A DNA stretch of 64,000 bases from Isoetes taiwanensis (taxonomy: Eukaryota > Streptophyta > Lycopodiopsida > Isoetales > Isoetaceae): the NCBI GenBank assembly GCA_021234155.1, contig JAJEKV010000021.1, positions 12,339,760-12,403,759 of the forward strand, given 5' to 3'. Below the pieces are notes generated by a model, which saw only the letters and a program-made list of their open reading frames with translations, made no database searches and was not told the origin of the DNA. Each line of letters opens with the position of its first letter. The stretch's first letter is position 1. This document shows, in pieces, positions 31,665 to 43,883 of this stretch. Position numbers and translations under genes: made by a program.

Positions 31665-32170
31665 AATGGCGATAGAATAGAATAGAGTTTTTATCGTCTA
31701 CGGAGACCAATTGGCCTATGGGACCAAAAAACGAGGTGCAGCAAGGGTATTACTGTCGGGGTTAAAAAACCCCCGCCCTGAAGTGTTTTTGGAGGAAAAA
31801 CCATGATAGGAAAAGGATTGCTGTCAAACTGTACAAACATCTATAGGGAGGGAAAGAAATATGTACACATATCGGGCAACTGTCTAAGGACCGAGCTGAT
31901 CTCGTTGATCCATGACCTCTTGAAGGTATGATCCCAGCATCCGTACCGAGGCCGTGCTCAACATCTCATGCAAGGGCTGGCCAGGACGGACCAGCTCAGC
32001 ATAGTATATCCGAATGTCATTATATGCCATACAACTCTGAAGGGTGTGGCATTCGTCTTCCACAGCTCCAACTTGGCAGCGTTGACAAAGCCTCTCCTGG
32101 TGCGATTCCCCAATCCATCTCCCCGTCTCAAACTAGAGATGGTGTGCATCCGCATAGATAGAGGCAATGG
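31665..32170 (-). mobile_element. LINE 3' end fragment, minus strand
   Basis: On the minus strand 32100-31900 reads LCQRCQVGAVEDECHTLQSC followed by AYNDIR, the Cys/His motif (CxxC...VEDExHxLxxC) near the C-terminus of many non-LTR reverse transcriptases. About 170 bp further the sequence ends in GGTCTCCGTAGACGATAAAA and a (CTATT)n tail at 31670-31690. This LINE lineage differs from the L1-type copies at 16885 and 56960. Confidence 0.7.
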
Positions 32171-32442
32171 ATCTGCACTTTTTTATGGGTAGATGAGTGC
32201 GACCCATGAACGTTTGCATCTAAATCTAGGAATATCACATAACCCATATAAGCTCCATAGTAAAGTGTCATTCGAAATACTAAAACTTGGAAATTGGATG
32301 CCTAGAATTGGATCAAGTACGCTTATTAGAAGTGAACAATTGAGTGAGGAAGAAGAAGGATAAGAAGCAAACCGACTATGAGTGCTTACAGTCTTTTTAT
32401 TTTATTGAATTTATTAGGCTGCTTAGCAAGAGCCTAAGCCCC

Positions 32443-32465
32443 AAAAAAAAAAAAAAAAAAAAAAA
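32443..32465 (+). repeat. Poly(A) run of 23
   Basis: An uninterrupted A run, possibly the tail of a short retro-insertion whose body I cannot identify. A second A run lies at 32558-32567. Confidence 0.6.
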
Positions 32466-32469
32466 TTAT

Positions 32470-35400
32470 TTATATCATTTGTATCATTGTTTGTGGTCGT
32501 TACATTTTTGTGTTTTTGAGACACGACCTCGATGCAGGCTCCACACTAGGCGAGATAAAAAAAAAAAATTGATAGCTCATGATCCCAAATAGAAAGAATT
32601 AACACAAAGACAAAAGCAGTTACAATGCTAAAAAGTTGATGTACTGGCATTTCAATGTACTATGGTCAAGCTCATGCAGTACTAGAGGTCCCGATGTGGG
32701 ACCGTGAAGCATAACTCAAGTGAATCCCCCTTGGCTATATTTGAAGCGAAATATCTACAAAAAAAACAGTCCTGGAATACCTTGATCCTTGTAGCATGAT
32801 TGGCATTCATTTTATGTAAAGGACAAAGCTGAGCAATAGGTCACAGATCTCATCCTGCATTCAATTTGAATAAGAAATAATAGCAAAAACAACTGGCAAC
32901 ACAACTGGCAACAATAGAAACATTTCTAGACGGTCCATAGAATAAAGGGCAGGCTAATGTTTGAACTGCTTGTAAGAGGTAGTAGAAAAATATTGCCTGC
33001 TATTTGCTATTGCTCTGCTCCCTGCCAACTGCTGAAGATATAAGCCAACTTTGCTTCACCTACCAAGTTTTCAATCCTTTTTTCTTTATCCTCTTTGTTG
33101 GTGATATGTAGGGGGCACTGGATCACCATTTTTGCTGAATAACTGTTCTTTGCAGGTTTCTTTTTATTGGCTACTAAAATGGCCCTTGTTACCAATGCTG
33201 TAACAATTATTAGAATCTTTATTACCTCAAATAAGAAAAGAACTCAGCCTATAACAACATTGTCTTTCTTGAACAAGAAAAAATACAAATAGAAATATGA
33301 GAAAGAAAGCACTATTTGATTATACTAATGCACTTGCCAACATCCCTTATTTGTTAATCTATACAGATTTGGCTGCCAGCTTGTCTATAATACAAACAGC
33401 CATTCATGCCCGAACCTGCATAGCAGTCTCAACAAATTGAAGTTAAATCTCAGAATGCTTACCAATTTCTGCTCAATAAGAAAGGCCATTGACAGAACCA
33501 AATTGTTATCTTCAAATCCAACATCTTTGTCTTTGTGCAAAACAGAGGAAGATGTTCCACCACACAAGAACGTACCTTCAATTGATGGGAAACAGAGCTA
33601 GATGGGGCTGCATCCATAGCTATGCATGCCCAAATTGTGCTGAATCTGCTTTTACATCTTACAGGCATCTCCATGGCTATCAAAGATTCAAGTTATCAGC
33701 CATACACAGCTAGAAGATTATGTAAATTTGGCCTTATTAAAATAAAAGCAAGTATAAACTTTGATTTCCATCCTCTCAACTTTCTCTTGTCTCTCTTTGC
33801 CAAGAAAAAGTTAGATGCATGTCTACAACTTGCTTTAGCCCATTGCAATTAACAGTGTCTCAGTTAGAGCTGTCCCTTTATGTGGCAAAGATGTGGCCAG
33901 TTGAAATCCTAACATGAATGACATGCATATGGCAGACAATAATATGGCCTGACAATTCTGTGGGAAGACCATACCTCTTTCATGCTTCAAGCTTGTCATC
34001 TATATTCTTCACCATTTTCAAATGTTAATACCACTGGCACCATCTTAATCAGTTCTATGCTCATCATATTCCCAAAATTGCTATAAGCTTCAATGTTCGT
34101 CAAAATTTCTTCCATTTACTATTTGAACAAAATTCTCCTGTACATCATGCATATGAAGCTGGGCAACTCAGACTTGCGAAAAAATTGTTTACCAATGCAT
34201 TCATCGTGTCCTGACTAACTACTTGAACAATACTCCTCTATGCTGTCAGCAGTTTAAGGGCAAACGGGGATATGAGTAAGTCCCCTTGGGATTGTGGAAG
34301 AGCAAAACTCCACTAGATGGATAAATTGACATGCTAATAAAGAATGGAATACTGGAAGACCAACCTTGATCACGAAGAGATATGAATCAGACAGTCCAGT
34401 ATGCTTGCGAACCATTCTCTTTTGACTTGTAGACCATCAAACAAACTCAACATTTAGGTTTCAAATCCTAATAAGAAACAACAATAACGATTGTGATTGT
34501 TGGATGCCTCACAGGTTCCACGAAATTATCTAACTGTATTCCCTCTGTGTCCATTTGCCCAATTTTGTATGCTCCTTCCCTTCTATTAGTGAATAACCTA
34601 GTGACTTTGTGTTCAAAGAAAGAACTCCAATACGAAAGGATCATGTGTCCAAACTCGTACAAGGAGTTCAAAGAGGTGAACTTTGAGATTTTCCCTTGCA
34701 TGGTCTGTACCAATGCTTTTTCATGTTGCAGTGTGGTGCCTGGTGTTGTTTGCCTAGTTCTTCAGGGGGTGTGTAACACCTTTTGATTTACTTCTAGCCG
34801 TCTTAAAATCTTCTTCTGGAGCATCCTTGGGGACATTGACAAAGTGTGGCAGAGTTGTTTTTTTCTGGTCCAATCTATCAAACAACTGATACATAACTAA
34901 GTGAATGCTCTAGTGCTTTCTTCCTATGTTTAGCCAACTTTCGTCTTTCAAGAGATTGTTGTTTCATGTGCTTGTTGAGCTTCTCTTTCAATGCATCTGG
35001 AAAGAAAAAATATTCAAGAAAAGAACCTAACATTGTTTAGGAAACGAGAAGTCTTGAAAACTTACTTTAGTATGCTTGTCCTTGCATTCTGTCTTTGAGC
35101 TTTTAATTCAGAGCACGCAACATAGATAGATACAAGGTGCTTTCTAGGGATTGTTACTCATGAAAATTCTTTCTTTCATAGCACAATGAAGTAAGAGTAG
35201 CACACATGTCATTCATCAGCCTCAATACATAAATCTTCGTAGTTGTTAGCAGGCTTTCCTAATCCCCTATAACAATTTTTGGAATTCTAACCTATCCACG
35301 TTGATGTCCACCTCAACCTAATTAATTCCTACCATTGGATTGTGTATTTTTCAACCATAGGGTCAAGGAAATTAGAAAGGAAATTAGAAAACACCTTGAA

Positions 35401-35830
35401 AATTAGATGGGGCATAAGCTTAGCTTGGCTATGGGAAGGACTGCACAGATTGATCTTCCAGATTTTTTTCCATTTTTCTGGCCGAACTTTGTCTGAGAGG
35501 GGAGCATAGTGGTATGTCTTTGAAGAGATAACGCGAGAGTTTTGCAGTTCCCTTTCTAGCTTATTTGCAGGCTTATTTCTGTCAAAGGTTGGAGCGCAAA
35601 ATTTTGTAGGCCCATGTCCACGCTTATTAGCAGGCTACAAATTCTAGGAAATACTTATATTATGGAGGTGTCTATTTTTTTATTAGAGCTGAGACCTCGG
35701 AGCTATGATGAAGTTAAAGGCTTAGATTTGCAAGATAGAAGAGGAAAGGAGGGCCTTTGACAGTTCACAAAAATCCAGCAACATGATTTCGATTAGAATA
35801 GCCGTTAATCTCTCATAAAAACAATGTTGC
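32470..35830. other. Long stretch without a recognisable gene
   Basis: Frames at 33007-33195, 33459-33852 and 34468-34786 were read; none carries a known motif. Direction of any decayed gene cannot be told. Confidence 0.4.
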
Positions 35831-35835
35831 ACAAG

Positions 35836-36240
35836 ATTCTTGTCTGGAGCATTTACTACCAGTTCTGTACCTCCGGCTAGACAACACAACAAGAGATACT
35901 AAGAATCATGCACTATTTACTTATTGCGCTATGCTTGTTGAGAAACAAATCCTCAAGAAGGTGAATATTAGTTTCCTTCTTGTTGGACATATGCACGACC
36001 AAATTGATCAAATGTTTAGTAGGTTCTCTAAAGTCTTGCTCAAAAGAAAGCTCTTAACCTACCAGCAATGATTGAGGTTATCCAAGAATCATATAATCCA
36101 CGTCCAAAAATTGAGTTGTTGGATGAGACTTATGAATTCAAGGAACTGATTTTTTGGAAAGACCAATTGGGTCACCTTGTTATTGAGCCTTTTAGAAATA
36201 TCACATTCTCAATTAGATCAAAATCTCACTTAAAGATGGG
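35836..36240 (+). pseudogene. Fragment of a DUF7869-type (transposon-associated) protein
   Basis: One frame gives LYLRLDNTTRDTKNHALFTY, then KKVNISFLLVGHMHDQIDQM with FSRFSKVL, which matches the hallmark of DUF7869 proteins (LDNT..ENKN and FLxVGHTHxxIDQxFSRxS). After a one-base shift near 36040 it continues with LNLPAMIEVIQESYNPRP and KIELLDETYEFKEL (frame 36068-36301). The first Asp, the Asn and the GH.H..ID residues that look catalytic in the family are present, but the protein is a fragment. Family proteins are abundant in plants and animals and are usually regarded as transposon-derived. Confidence 0.7.
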
Positions 36241-36301
36241 AAGGCCACACCGCTCCCGACATAAATTCTATGCTCTCCTTAGAGCAAATGCCAAAGCTTG
36301 A

Positions 36302-37470
36302 AAGCAATCACAAAAATAGAAAGGAAGGGAGAACATTTCAAACCAACAAGTCATTGGATTGTATTGAAATGAGCATCCTGTCATGTTCTAACCATTTTGG
36401 AAAGATACTCTATGATGGAAGGCATCTTTGCCTACAACTGTGCCAGGTGCAGTCGATGAGGAGGAGGTCTGTTGAAGGTCTGGTTGCATGCTGGGTTTGC
36501 ACTTTGTTGGCATTCTCACAAAGTCTCTTGCTTTACATATCATGGCGGAAGGATGTTCGGGGATATGGAACTGGAGAAATGGGAAGTTAAATCAGGAATA
36601 AAGCAAAGAAAAAGAAAACTGGCGCTAGAATTTATGCTACCTTCAAAACACACCAACAGCTTCTAGATGGTCATTGCGGATTATTGCCTTCAATACTTAT
36701 AGATTTGGAGCTATAGGGATGCTGGTGAACTGCAGGATAGGGATTGAAGGGCCAGTCTTTCTGCAGGAAATATGATCCACGGGAAAACTAAGCTGAGGCA
36801 GACTATTTGATTCTGAGGGAAAGCAATTGAGCTGCAGGTGAAAGGCTACTAGAAGGAACTGATCTGCAAGGAGAAGTCGAGCTACTGGAAGGAATTGAAC
36901 TGATCCGAGCTGGGGAAAGCCATTATGGCTAGGTACTCAAGAGGCCAGTGCAATTGGAAATCCGACCTACAGGCCAGCTTATGATTGCAAACTGTTTAGA
37001 GCTGATCCATTTTTGTTCTTTCTTGTGTGACATTTGCATCCGTGGAGTATACTGGATTCTAAAATGTGTTATTTGAGAAGGAAAAATAGTAAATGTGTCA
37101 TAATCTAGATAAGATGCCCTTTGGGTAAAGATAGCTTCATTGAATGTAAATACCGATTAATAACCATTTTGCCCCTTAGTTTAACCACATTGCACCATGT
37201 TGCGTTGTTTCTTTCTAGAATGTTGACTGAAAAATACTGTTCGTTATAGACGCTGCCTCTAGTAATTTTTGCGCTTCCGCTGCCACTTTTACTTGCATTC
37301 ATCAATTCTACTTGCATTCCATCGGTTCTACCTCCCATTCTGATGATTCTACTTTCCCTTTCGACAATTTTACTCGCAGACTCCTCGGAATGTCATTAGA
37401 AGTTACAATTTTTGTATACATTTATAATTGAGTGTGTTATTTTCTTATTTTCTTTGTTCTTCTCCACCGC
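36302..37470. other. Stretch without a recognisable gene
   Basis: May include the degraded 3' part of the DUF7869 gene (36302-36590). After 37100 the sequence contains phrases 'ttctacttgcattc' and 'attctacttgc' in a loose repeat (37288-37350). Confidence 0.35.
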
Positions 37471-37476
37471 AATCGT

Positions 37477-37630
37477 AATGTTCGGGCAGAGGCTATTTCG
37501 CCTAATTACAGACCCAGATTATCTCTGATAATGGCCTCCTCTCTTGGACTCTATAAAATTGCAATGATTCTGAAGAAATCGTTGCTTGCTTCCGCTCCAA
37601 TAAGCTAAATAGCCTCTGCCCCGAAGCATT
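37477..37630. mobile_element. Foldback MITE 1 (154 bp)
   Basis: Left arm AATGTTCGGGCAGAGGCTAT at 37477 and right arm whose inverse is AATGCTTCGGGGCAGAGGCT. No coding capacity. It sits 10 bp from MITE 2 and shares with it the order GGGCAG then ATTTCGCCT. Confidence 0.75.
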
Positions 37631-37639
37631 AAGTTAGAG

Positions 37640-37739
37640 AATGTGCCAGGGCAGGCAATTTCGCCTGGCTCGGACCTTGGCTCGCCCTAACTTGGCTTGC
37701 CAGGCCCTTACCAGGCAAAATTGCCTGCCCTGGCACATT
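37640..37739. mobile_element. Foldback MITE 2 (100 bp)
   Basis: Arms AATGTGCCAGGGCAGGCAAT and the exact inverse at 37720-37739; pairing extends to the CCTGG/CCAGG inside. A nearly full-length hairpin. Confidence 0.85.
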
Positions 37740-37744
37740 ACCTA

Positions 37745-39020
37745 TATCTAAATGCATGTTAATTGGACACGTGTATGGGAGGAAATGGTTAGCACCCTTA
37801 TCAAGGAAGGCTACAACTCATCTTTCCTGTGGTAGATGTCACCATAGAATAATATTATTCTATTGGCAATGGAATTGAAAGAAAAACGTTTATGTCCTTT
37901 TTCTGCCACTATGGAGCTCGGGCGTTTGATTGGATTTTTGATACTTCATTCTGGACGTGCAGCCCTGGTCAAAAACTCGAAGCTCTTCTTCCTTGTCTTT
38001 CTAGTCACAGTAAGTCGGGTCGTTTGTTGGGCTGCAAGCTGGACACTTTGTACTTTCTCATTGTTAGCAGAGGATGCAATCAGAGTTTGGAAGGAAGTAC
38101 ATTTCTATGGATCCCCTACTTTAAGTCTGTTTCTGCACTTCGCCAAATCATTTGCTGAAGTTTTTTCATCAATTCATATCCTAACTAGCCTTTTATCCAA
38201 ATATGTTGTTGAGTTTCCATAAACGAAAGAGTATATTAGGGTCGATTATATTCTACTGTGTTTTCCAGATCAAGTTATCCGGATAAGTGCAATCAATTTT
38301 TTGAAGTGTATGTTTGAGATGGTGGGCTTACAGATAGAGTCTTATCTTATCTGTGATGCTAGCTTTGCTTAAAAAACCATACCTAATGAAAATATATACG
38401 TTTTGGATCTACCGAAGAGTGATTTTATTCAATTCGGCCAGCCATGGAAATGCTCGTATAATACTGTCAGATTTGCGAGTTGTGTTTCTATGCTAGAATT
38501 GGTGCATGCGAGGTGGTCTTTTTTATGGTGCTTAATGTTATGCACTCAGCATTTCTTCCCCTAGGAAAATTTTACTGGGAACTGGATGATATCTCAATTG
38601 GGCCTATTAGTGACCATGTTGTTAGCTTTGGGTGATATTCTAACCATGGTCGACCTATACAAGTTGAAGTTATTTTAAATGATCTTTAACGACATATATA
38701 CCCTTGCATTTTTATATATTTAGGACATAGATACCTTGATTTGATATCCTGATGAATATAATAGTTTGCTTAAATAAAAAAGATTATTTTATCCTCCAAT
38801 TTCCAAAAATAGGTCATACGTGGGGATGGATTTATTTCTCTCATCAGAACCTCAATCCATTGCGAGTTTACTTTAACCTAGGCTCAAGGACCTGTTCGTT
38901 TCAAAGTATTGTACACGTACCATTTTGCTCATTCTCTTCACGTTAAAGATATGGTGGTCGCACTATTTTTTGAAAACACATAAGCTGGAAGAAGGATACA
39001 AGCAGTCCACCTTGGTAACT
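37745..39020. other. Stretch without a recognisable gene
   Basis: A 119-codon frame at 37863-38222 is Leu/Phe-rich with no motif. Part of 38230-39020 may be the decayed N-terminal portion of the transposase recognised just downstream. Confidence 0.35.
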
Positions 39021-39026
39021 TTTTCC

Positions 39027-39300
39027 TTGTTGGAAATGCGGCTTATCTGCTATGCTCATAGATGCTTCCACCATTTAAAGTACACAAGGATGACTTAAGC
39101 AGGTTAGAATACAATTGGAACTACCTTCAATCGAGCACAAGAGTGCCTACGGAATGTGCCTTTGGTATGTTAAAATATACTTTCAAGATTCTTTTAAAGA
39201 TAAGTGATACGAACCCTGAGAAAGTGCCTGAGATAGTAGCCACTTACTTTGTTCTATAGAGTCCTTGCATTCGGCATGGTGTTAGCTTTGATTAGTGATG
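39027..39300 (+). pseudogene. PIF/Harbinger transposase fragment
   Basis: Reads VGNAAYLLCS, a stop, then MLPPFKVHKDDLSRLEYNWN, LQSSTRVPTECAFGMLKYTF and KILLKISDTNPEKVPEIVAT with YFVL. This is the C-terminal DDE_Tnp_4 region of HARBI1-like transposases: GDAAYPL...PF, then YN..HS+TR..VE+AFG.LK.RF.IL and a final conserved V(L)HN. The catalytic Asp of GD(A/S)AYP is Asn here (VGNAAY) and the Glu of ECAFG is kept. A TAG replaces a residue after LLCS. It continues in shifted frames to about 39285 (CIRHGV). A decayed copy. Confidence 0.75.
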
Positions 39301-39359
39301 GGTTATTGAGGCCAGGATGGAACATGGGTTATTCAGGCCAGGATGGAACTTGATAATGT

Positions 39360-39430
39360 TGTCGCAGAATAGAATATAATTGAATCAATTTTTATCGTCC
39401 ACAGAGATCAATCGGCCTATACAAAAAATT
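39360..39430 (-). repeat. LINE 3' tail, minus strand
   Basis: On the minus strand: AGGCCGATTGATCTCTGTGG, ACGATAAAAATTGATTC and a TATTC-type run; matches the tail of the LINE fragment at 31665 and the plus-strand tail at 56670-56755. The body of the LINE is not preserved. Confidence 0.65.
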
Positions 39431-39847
39431 GCTAGGAATCCGGCTTATGGAATTCATAGAGTTGATGATTCAAAGGCGGTTGCTTTTTTGATCGGCAAAC
39501 CTAACAATGAATGTTTAGGAAACTTCTTAAAAGCCAATGTTGCATATAGAAAAATTAGCAAAAGCACTTCTTGAGAAGAAAAAAGATGAGCTTCTATATG
39601 AACAATTTGGAGACCTGGAGCATGATCCACCATAGGGTTGTAGCTATTTGTTTTCTATGTAATTATTTGGTTCTCTGGTTCTCAGAGTTCAGCAATGAAT
39701 CGTATGGTAACAAGTTTGCGCTATTATTCAATCGATTGGAATGCATTACATAAGCAATAATTGGTCAATCCAGTCACCAATTGACTCTAAAACTAAGAGG
39801 CTAGTGTTGAAGTTTGTTGTAAGCTTACTGCCAAATTTTTAAAAACT

Positions 39848-40021
<174 letters not shown>

Positions 40022-40024
40022 TAC

Positions 40025-42790
40025 TAAACTATATACTAATCCATGTGTTTTTCTATTAGGCTTTATCCTGGTGAACATTGTACTTGATTATGGAATTACA
40101 AATTTTATGGTGGCTTATACATTTGGCTGTATATATATGATTGTAAATCTTGTGAGAATATTGGTTTTATTTACATTAAATATTTGTTAGGCGGGTTTAG
40201 AATTTAGATGCAATACATGTGAGCTTCTTGTCACCATGTATAGAGCAAAATGGCCTTGGAATTTTTGTAATGGTCTTGAAATACAGCGAGATTATGCCTC
40301 ATGTGGCATAAGTTTTGATGTCATTAAAGTGTGAGAATTTGCTATGTGCAATTTATATTACGTGCATAAACTTCCAAGCCAACTTAGGTGGATTGAGACC
40401 AACAATGGATCATAAGAAACCACCCAGTTGTAAGCAAAAGTCTATTTATGCTGCAGCACTAGGGATTTGAACCCTAGCATTAGGAAGCTTCCAAAACTGA
40501 ACAAACTTTTATCATTCTTGGTTGTGAGCATTTTCGAACTATAAAGAAGGTATTTAGTTCCATAAATGAAGCACGTTTTGGTGATCTACCAAAACTTCTT
40601 ACCATAAAGAATGCTATAGAGAGCCCATGCATCATGCAAAAATGGACTTGGAATATGCTAGCTGAATTTGACTTGACTGACAGAGTACAATGTCAACTCT
40701 GGGATGACACACCACATCATCATGTGCAAGTAACATATGCATTCCACAATTCCACAATTCCCACAATTCTTTTAATAAAGTATTTTTTCCTACTTTCTGT
40801 TTGCCTAAAACCGAAGCAAGGCGTAAGCTGTTGCATTACTCTATAGGAAACAAATAAAGGACAGACATACGCATAAGGATCTATTGCTTTCCTCCACTTA
40901 AGATCACTTGCTATATGATACAACTCCATACTATGCCTTGCAATATAGAGAGAAGTTATGTGAAACACTTTATTCTCAAGAAAGTTAAGAGTTTGATGAA
41001 GTTGAAGGGCCATGATCTTACTTTCATGATTTATTGTATCTTAACCTGATTCATGGTAAAGCTTCGTCTTGTCGCTACATATTGTAGTGGCCAGCCCCAT
41101 CATCTCACACCCTTCTCTAGGAGTCACTTACCAGAAATTTATCAGCCATCATTTTACTCATTGAATATATTGAATATGCCAATTTGCTGTAAAAAAAAGC
41201 TTACGAACCCAAGTCTAATATATAGCTTCTCATTAATTAAGTTCATTACTTAAGTTGATGTTACTGCCAAGGGCAAACCCTCAGGAACTGCAACAACAGC
41301 TATTGTGACCTGCTCAGATTAAACAACCTGAAGGCATCGGGATTTACAAGATGCATGGAAGCCCAAACATCAAAAGTGCTAACTCTTAACTTTTATGTAC
41401 CATTAAGTTAGTCATCAATATTGCTACTAACTATCGTCTCGTGCGTCAAAGGTTATATAACTTTGTTTTTCTTCAAATATAAAGCTACTAACAACATTGT
41501 TCAGCATTGCATCACCTCAACATTGCTTTGGTGGCATGGTAAATTCATCCTGCATCTCCCCTCTAACATGAATAGGTGCAAGACTGAACTTATTATCCCA
41601 ACGAGCATACTTTCCATTGAATTCCTCCTTGCCTTCCTTCTTTACTTCGTTAAGTTCTTCCTTGGGTGACCTCTTGGTCTTTTCTTCATTGCACTGGTAT
41701 CTTTTGTAGCATTTTATATTTTGGCATGGTTCCTATAGGATATAGATGCTTGAGGGACATATAGGTTTCCTGGTATTGCATGGAGGAATTGCAGGAAAGG
41801 AGTACTTATTGAAAGGAGCAAACTACATGTTAGAAAATGGTACACCTTCGTGCTTAACTTACGACAAAAGAGCTTGTGCGGATGATTTGAAAATTTGGTG
41901 GAGGGCATGGACATGGATGGGTCTGCGTGATAGTGTTGCAGGCTTTGATTAGGGAACTTAACAGGTGAGAGTTGAACGTATCATGAAATAGTAAAACTGT
42001 ACAAAGAAACAAACTAAGCATGTAATGAGAGCTAACTAATTGACGAGATTGCCATATAAGATCTAAGAAGATTCTAGAAACAACAAGCATGAGAAAAGAC
42101 ATTCGTGCTTGATATTGCAACTCATACATGGCGGTTTGCTGCCTGTGCATCCATAGCTGTTTTGTGGGTAAAAAACATTGCATAAGCTAGTTCCAGAAAT
42201 CGACATTAATAGTTATCATTCTAAGTACGCGGAAGGTAGTTCCAAAAAAAAATTTATAATTACCATTCTAAGTATAATCTACTGAAAAAGTGAAGCCGAT
42301 CATGATACCTTGTGTCGTTGTTTTTTTGTGGAAGCTCCCTATAGAAGCACTTATTTCAGCAAAGTTAGCAATGCAAAACAGCGCAAAAAGGAAAAGCGAT
42401 CATCCACCATAAAAAGTAGCATGTGGAAGGCAATAAACGATGGCCTTATATACAGAGCAAATCGGGTTATTGGCGCCAGAAATCGAAAGGAGAAAGATCT
42501 AATCTCTTCGTTTAGGTCCAAAAGAGGGTGTCGTGGGGACTTCCATCTCCAAGTGGCGTCTGGATGAATAGATGCTTTCTTCTATCTATCTATCTATCTT
42601 CTGCAGGGAGTCTGCAATTTTCTAAATTAGTATGGTTTTTTCCTGCGGGGCATCAGCTAGCAAGTCTAAGGTCTCACCTAACCAGCAGAAAAGAACTTTT
42701 GAAAATTCGTGTTTGCCAACATTCTGCCGCCTCTTCTGTAATGTACTTGCAGTTTAGGTTTGCCAACATTCTGCCGCCTATTCTACATAC
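40025..42790. other. Long stretch without a recognisable gene
   Basis: Frames at 40634-41013, 41421-41669, 41714-42183 and 42310-42567 show no known motif. Two direct copies of TGCCAACATTCTGCCGCCT lie at 42715 and 42761 just before the next foldback. Confidence 0.4.
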
Positions 42791-42794
42791 AGAA

Positions 42795-42881
42795 ATGTCT
42801 AGGTGGAGCAAATTCTGGCCTAAAAAATTGGCGGATGCGCGGAGGCCAATTTTTTGGACAGAATTTGTGACACCTAGACAT
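42795..42881. mobile_element. Small foldback (87 bp)
   Basis: Arms AATGTCTAGGTG and CACCTAGACATT, continuing inward through AAATTCTG/CAGAATTT and AAAAAATTGGC/GCCAATTTTTT with small loops. The reading frame 42528-42998 crosses it and is incidental. Confidence 0.75.
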
Positions 42882-42889
42882 TGGTGTAA

Positions 42890-43878
42890 CGTGAAATTTG
42901 ATGTGGGGCATTTTCGGCTGATGTGGCATTTTCACTGTTCACATTTTTTGTTCTGGTCGAGCTCCAGCTATGGCGTCCTCTTGTTGCTAACGGGCTAGGC
43001 ATCATGGACCCGATCTTTCTTTACATTTTTTGAACCGGCTTGGCTTTCTCTTTTGTTTGATGCCATTTGAAGTCCAGCGCCAGAGATTTTCGAAGGTTTT
43101 GGAGGATCTTTACCTCTTTGTGTGTTTCCGCATAAGATCCGACAGCTTAAGAGTCATAGGTTACATCGGTGGCCGTTTCATAAGCAAGGCAGATAGCTTG
43201 AAGGACGGATTCGTTGCTTCAAGGGCTGATTCAAAGATTTCAGGGATAGAAACAGGGCAATAAATAGCAAGGGATAGAAACAGGGCAATGGAGAAGCTTG
43301 TGGCGGAGGTGGCATTCGGAAACGCAGAAACAGAGAGGCTCTGATGGCCACCAACACCTTTGTAAGAGAAAAAGGAAACTTTATTTTTCTTCCTTCTGCT
43401 TGTGGCTATGGCTTTTGTTTTGTTTCTTGTATTTTTCCAATCATGATTCTTTTTTCATTTCGCAGTGTTTCTTGAATCTCTGTAAACTGTTCTGTTTGTG
43501 CCCATTCCCTGAACAGGGGCATAAAGCTTAAAAGATTTTTATTAGCTCAACACAGCTTTGCTTCTTTAAACAGGGGCTGAATTGATTCTATCCGATCAAA
43601 AGCTAAATGCTGTGTCGTAGTCCCTATCAAAGGCCATGCATAGCACATCCCCTGCTTTAGGCTGAGTTAGAAAAAGATTCTGATTCAAACTTCTGTGATA
43701 ATTTGTCTGAATCTTTTATGCATGCATACTTTGCTGCTAGCTTTAGATGTCTGGCTATGGACTTTAGAATAATTTGGCTTAATAGTGCTAGCAGAATGAA
43801 AAGAACTCACCAAACTCGAGACTGGCTCCAATCTAATTCCTGAAAAATAAGCTTCAAGAATCATTGATTCTTGGAAAG
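42890..43878. other. Stretch without a recognisable gene
   Basis: No supported feature. It ends at the target duplication of gypsy copy 2. Confidence 0.4.
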
Positions 43879-43883
43879 AATGT

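Noticed and set aside
37863-38222. Possible membrane protein of 119 codons
   Set aside because: Leu/Phe-rich but no homologue in the window, no clear signal or splice context.
42528-42998. 156-codon plus-strand ORF
   Set aside because: It spans a foldback and two direct repeats and shows no motif.
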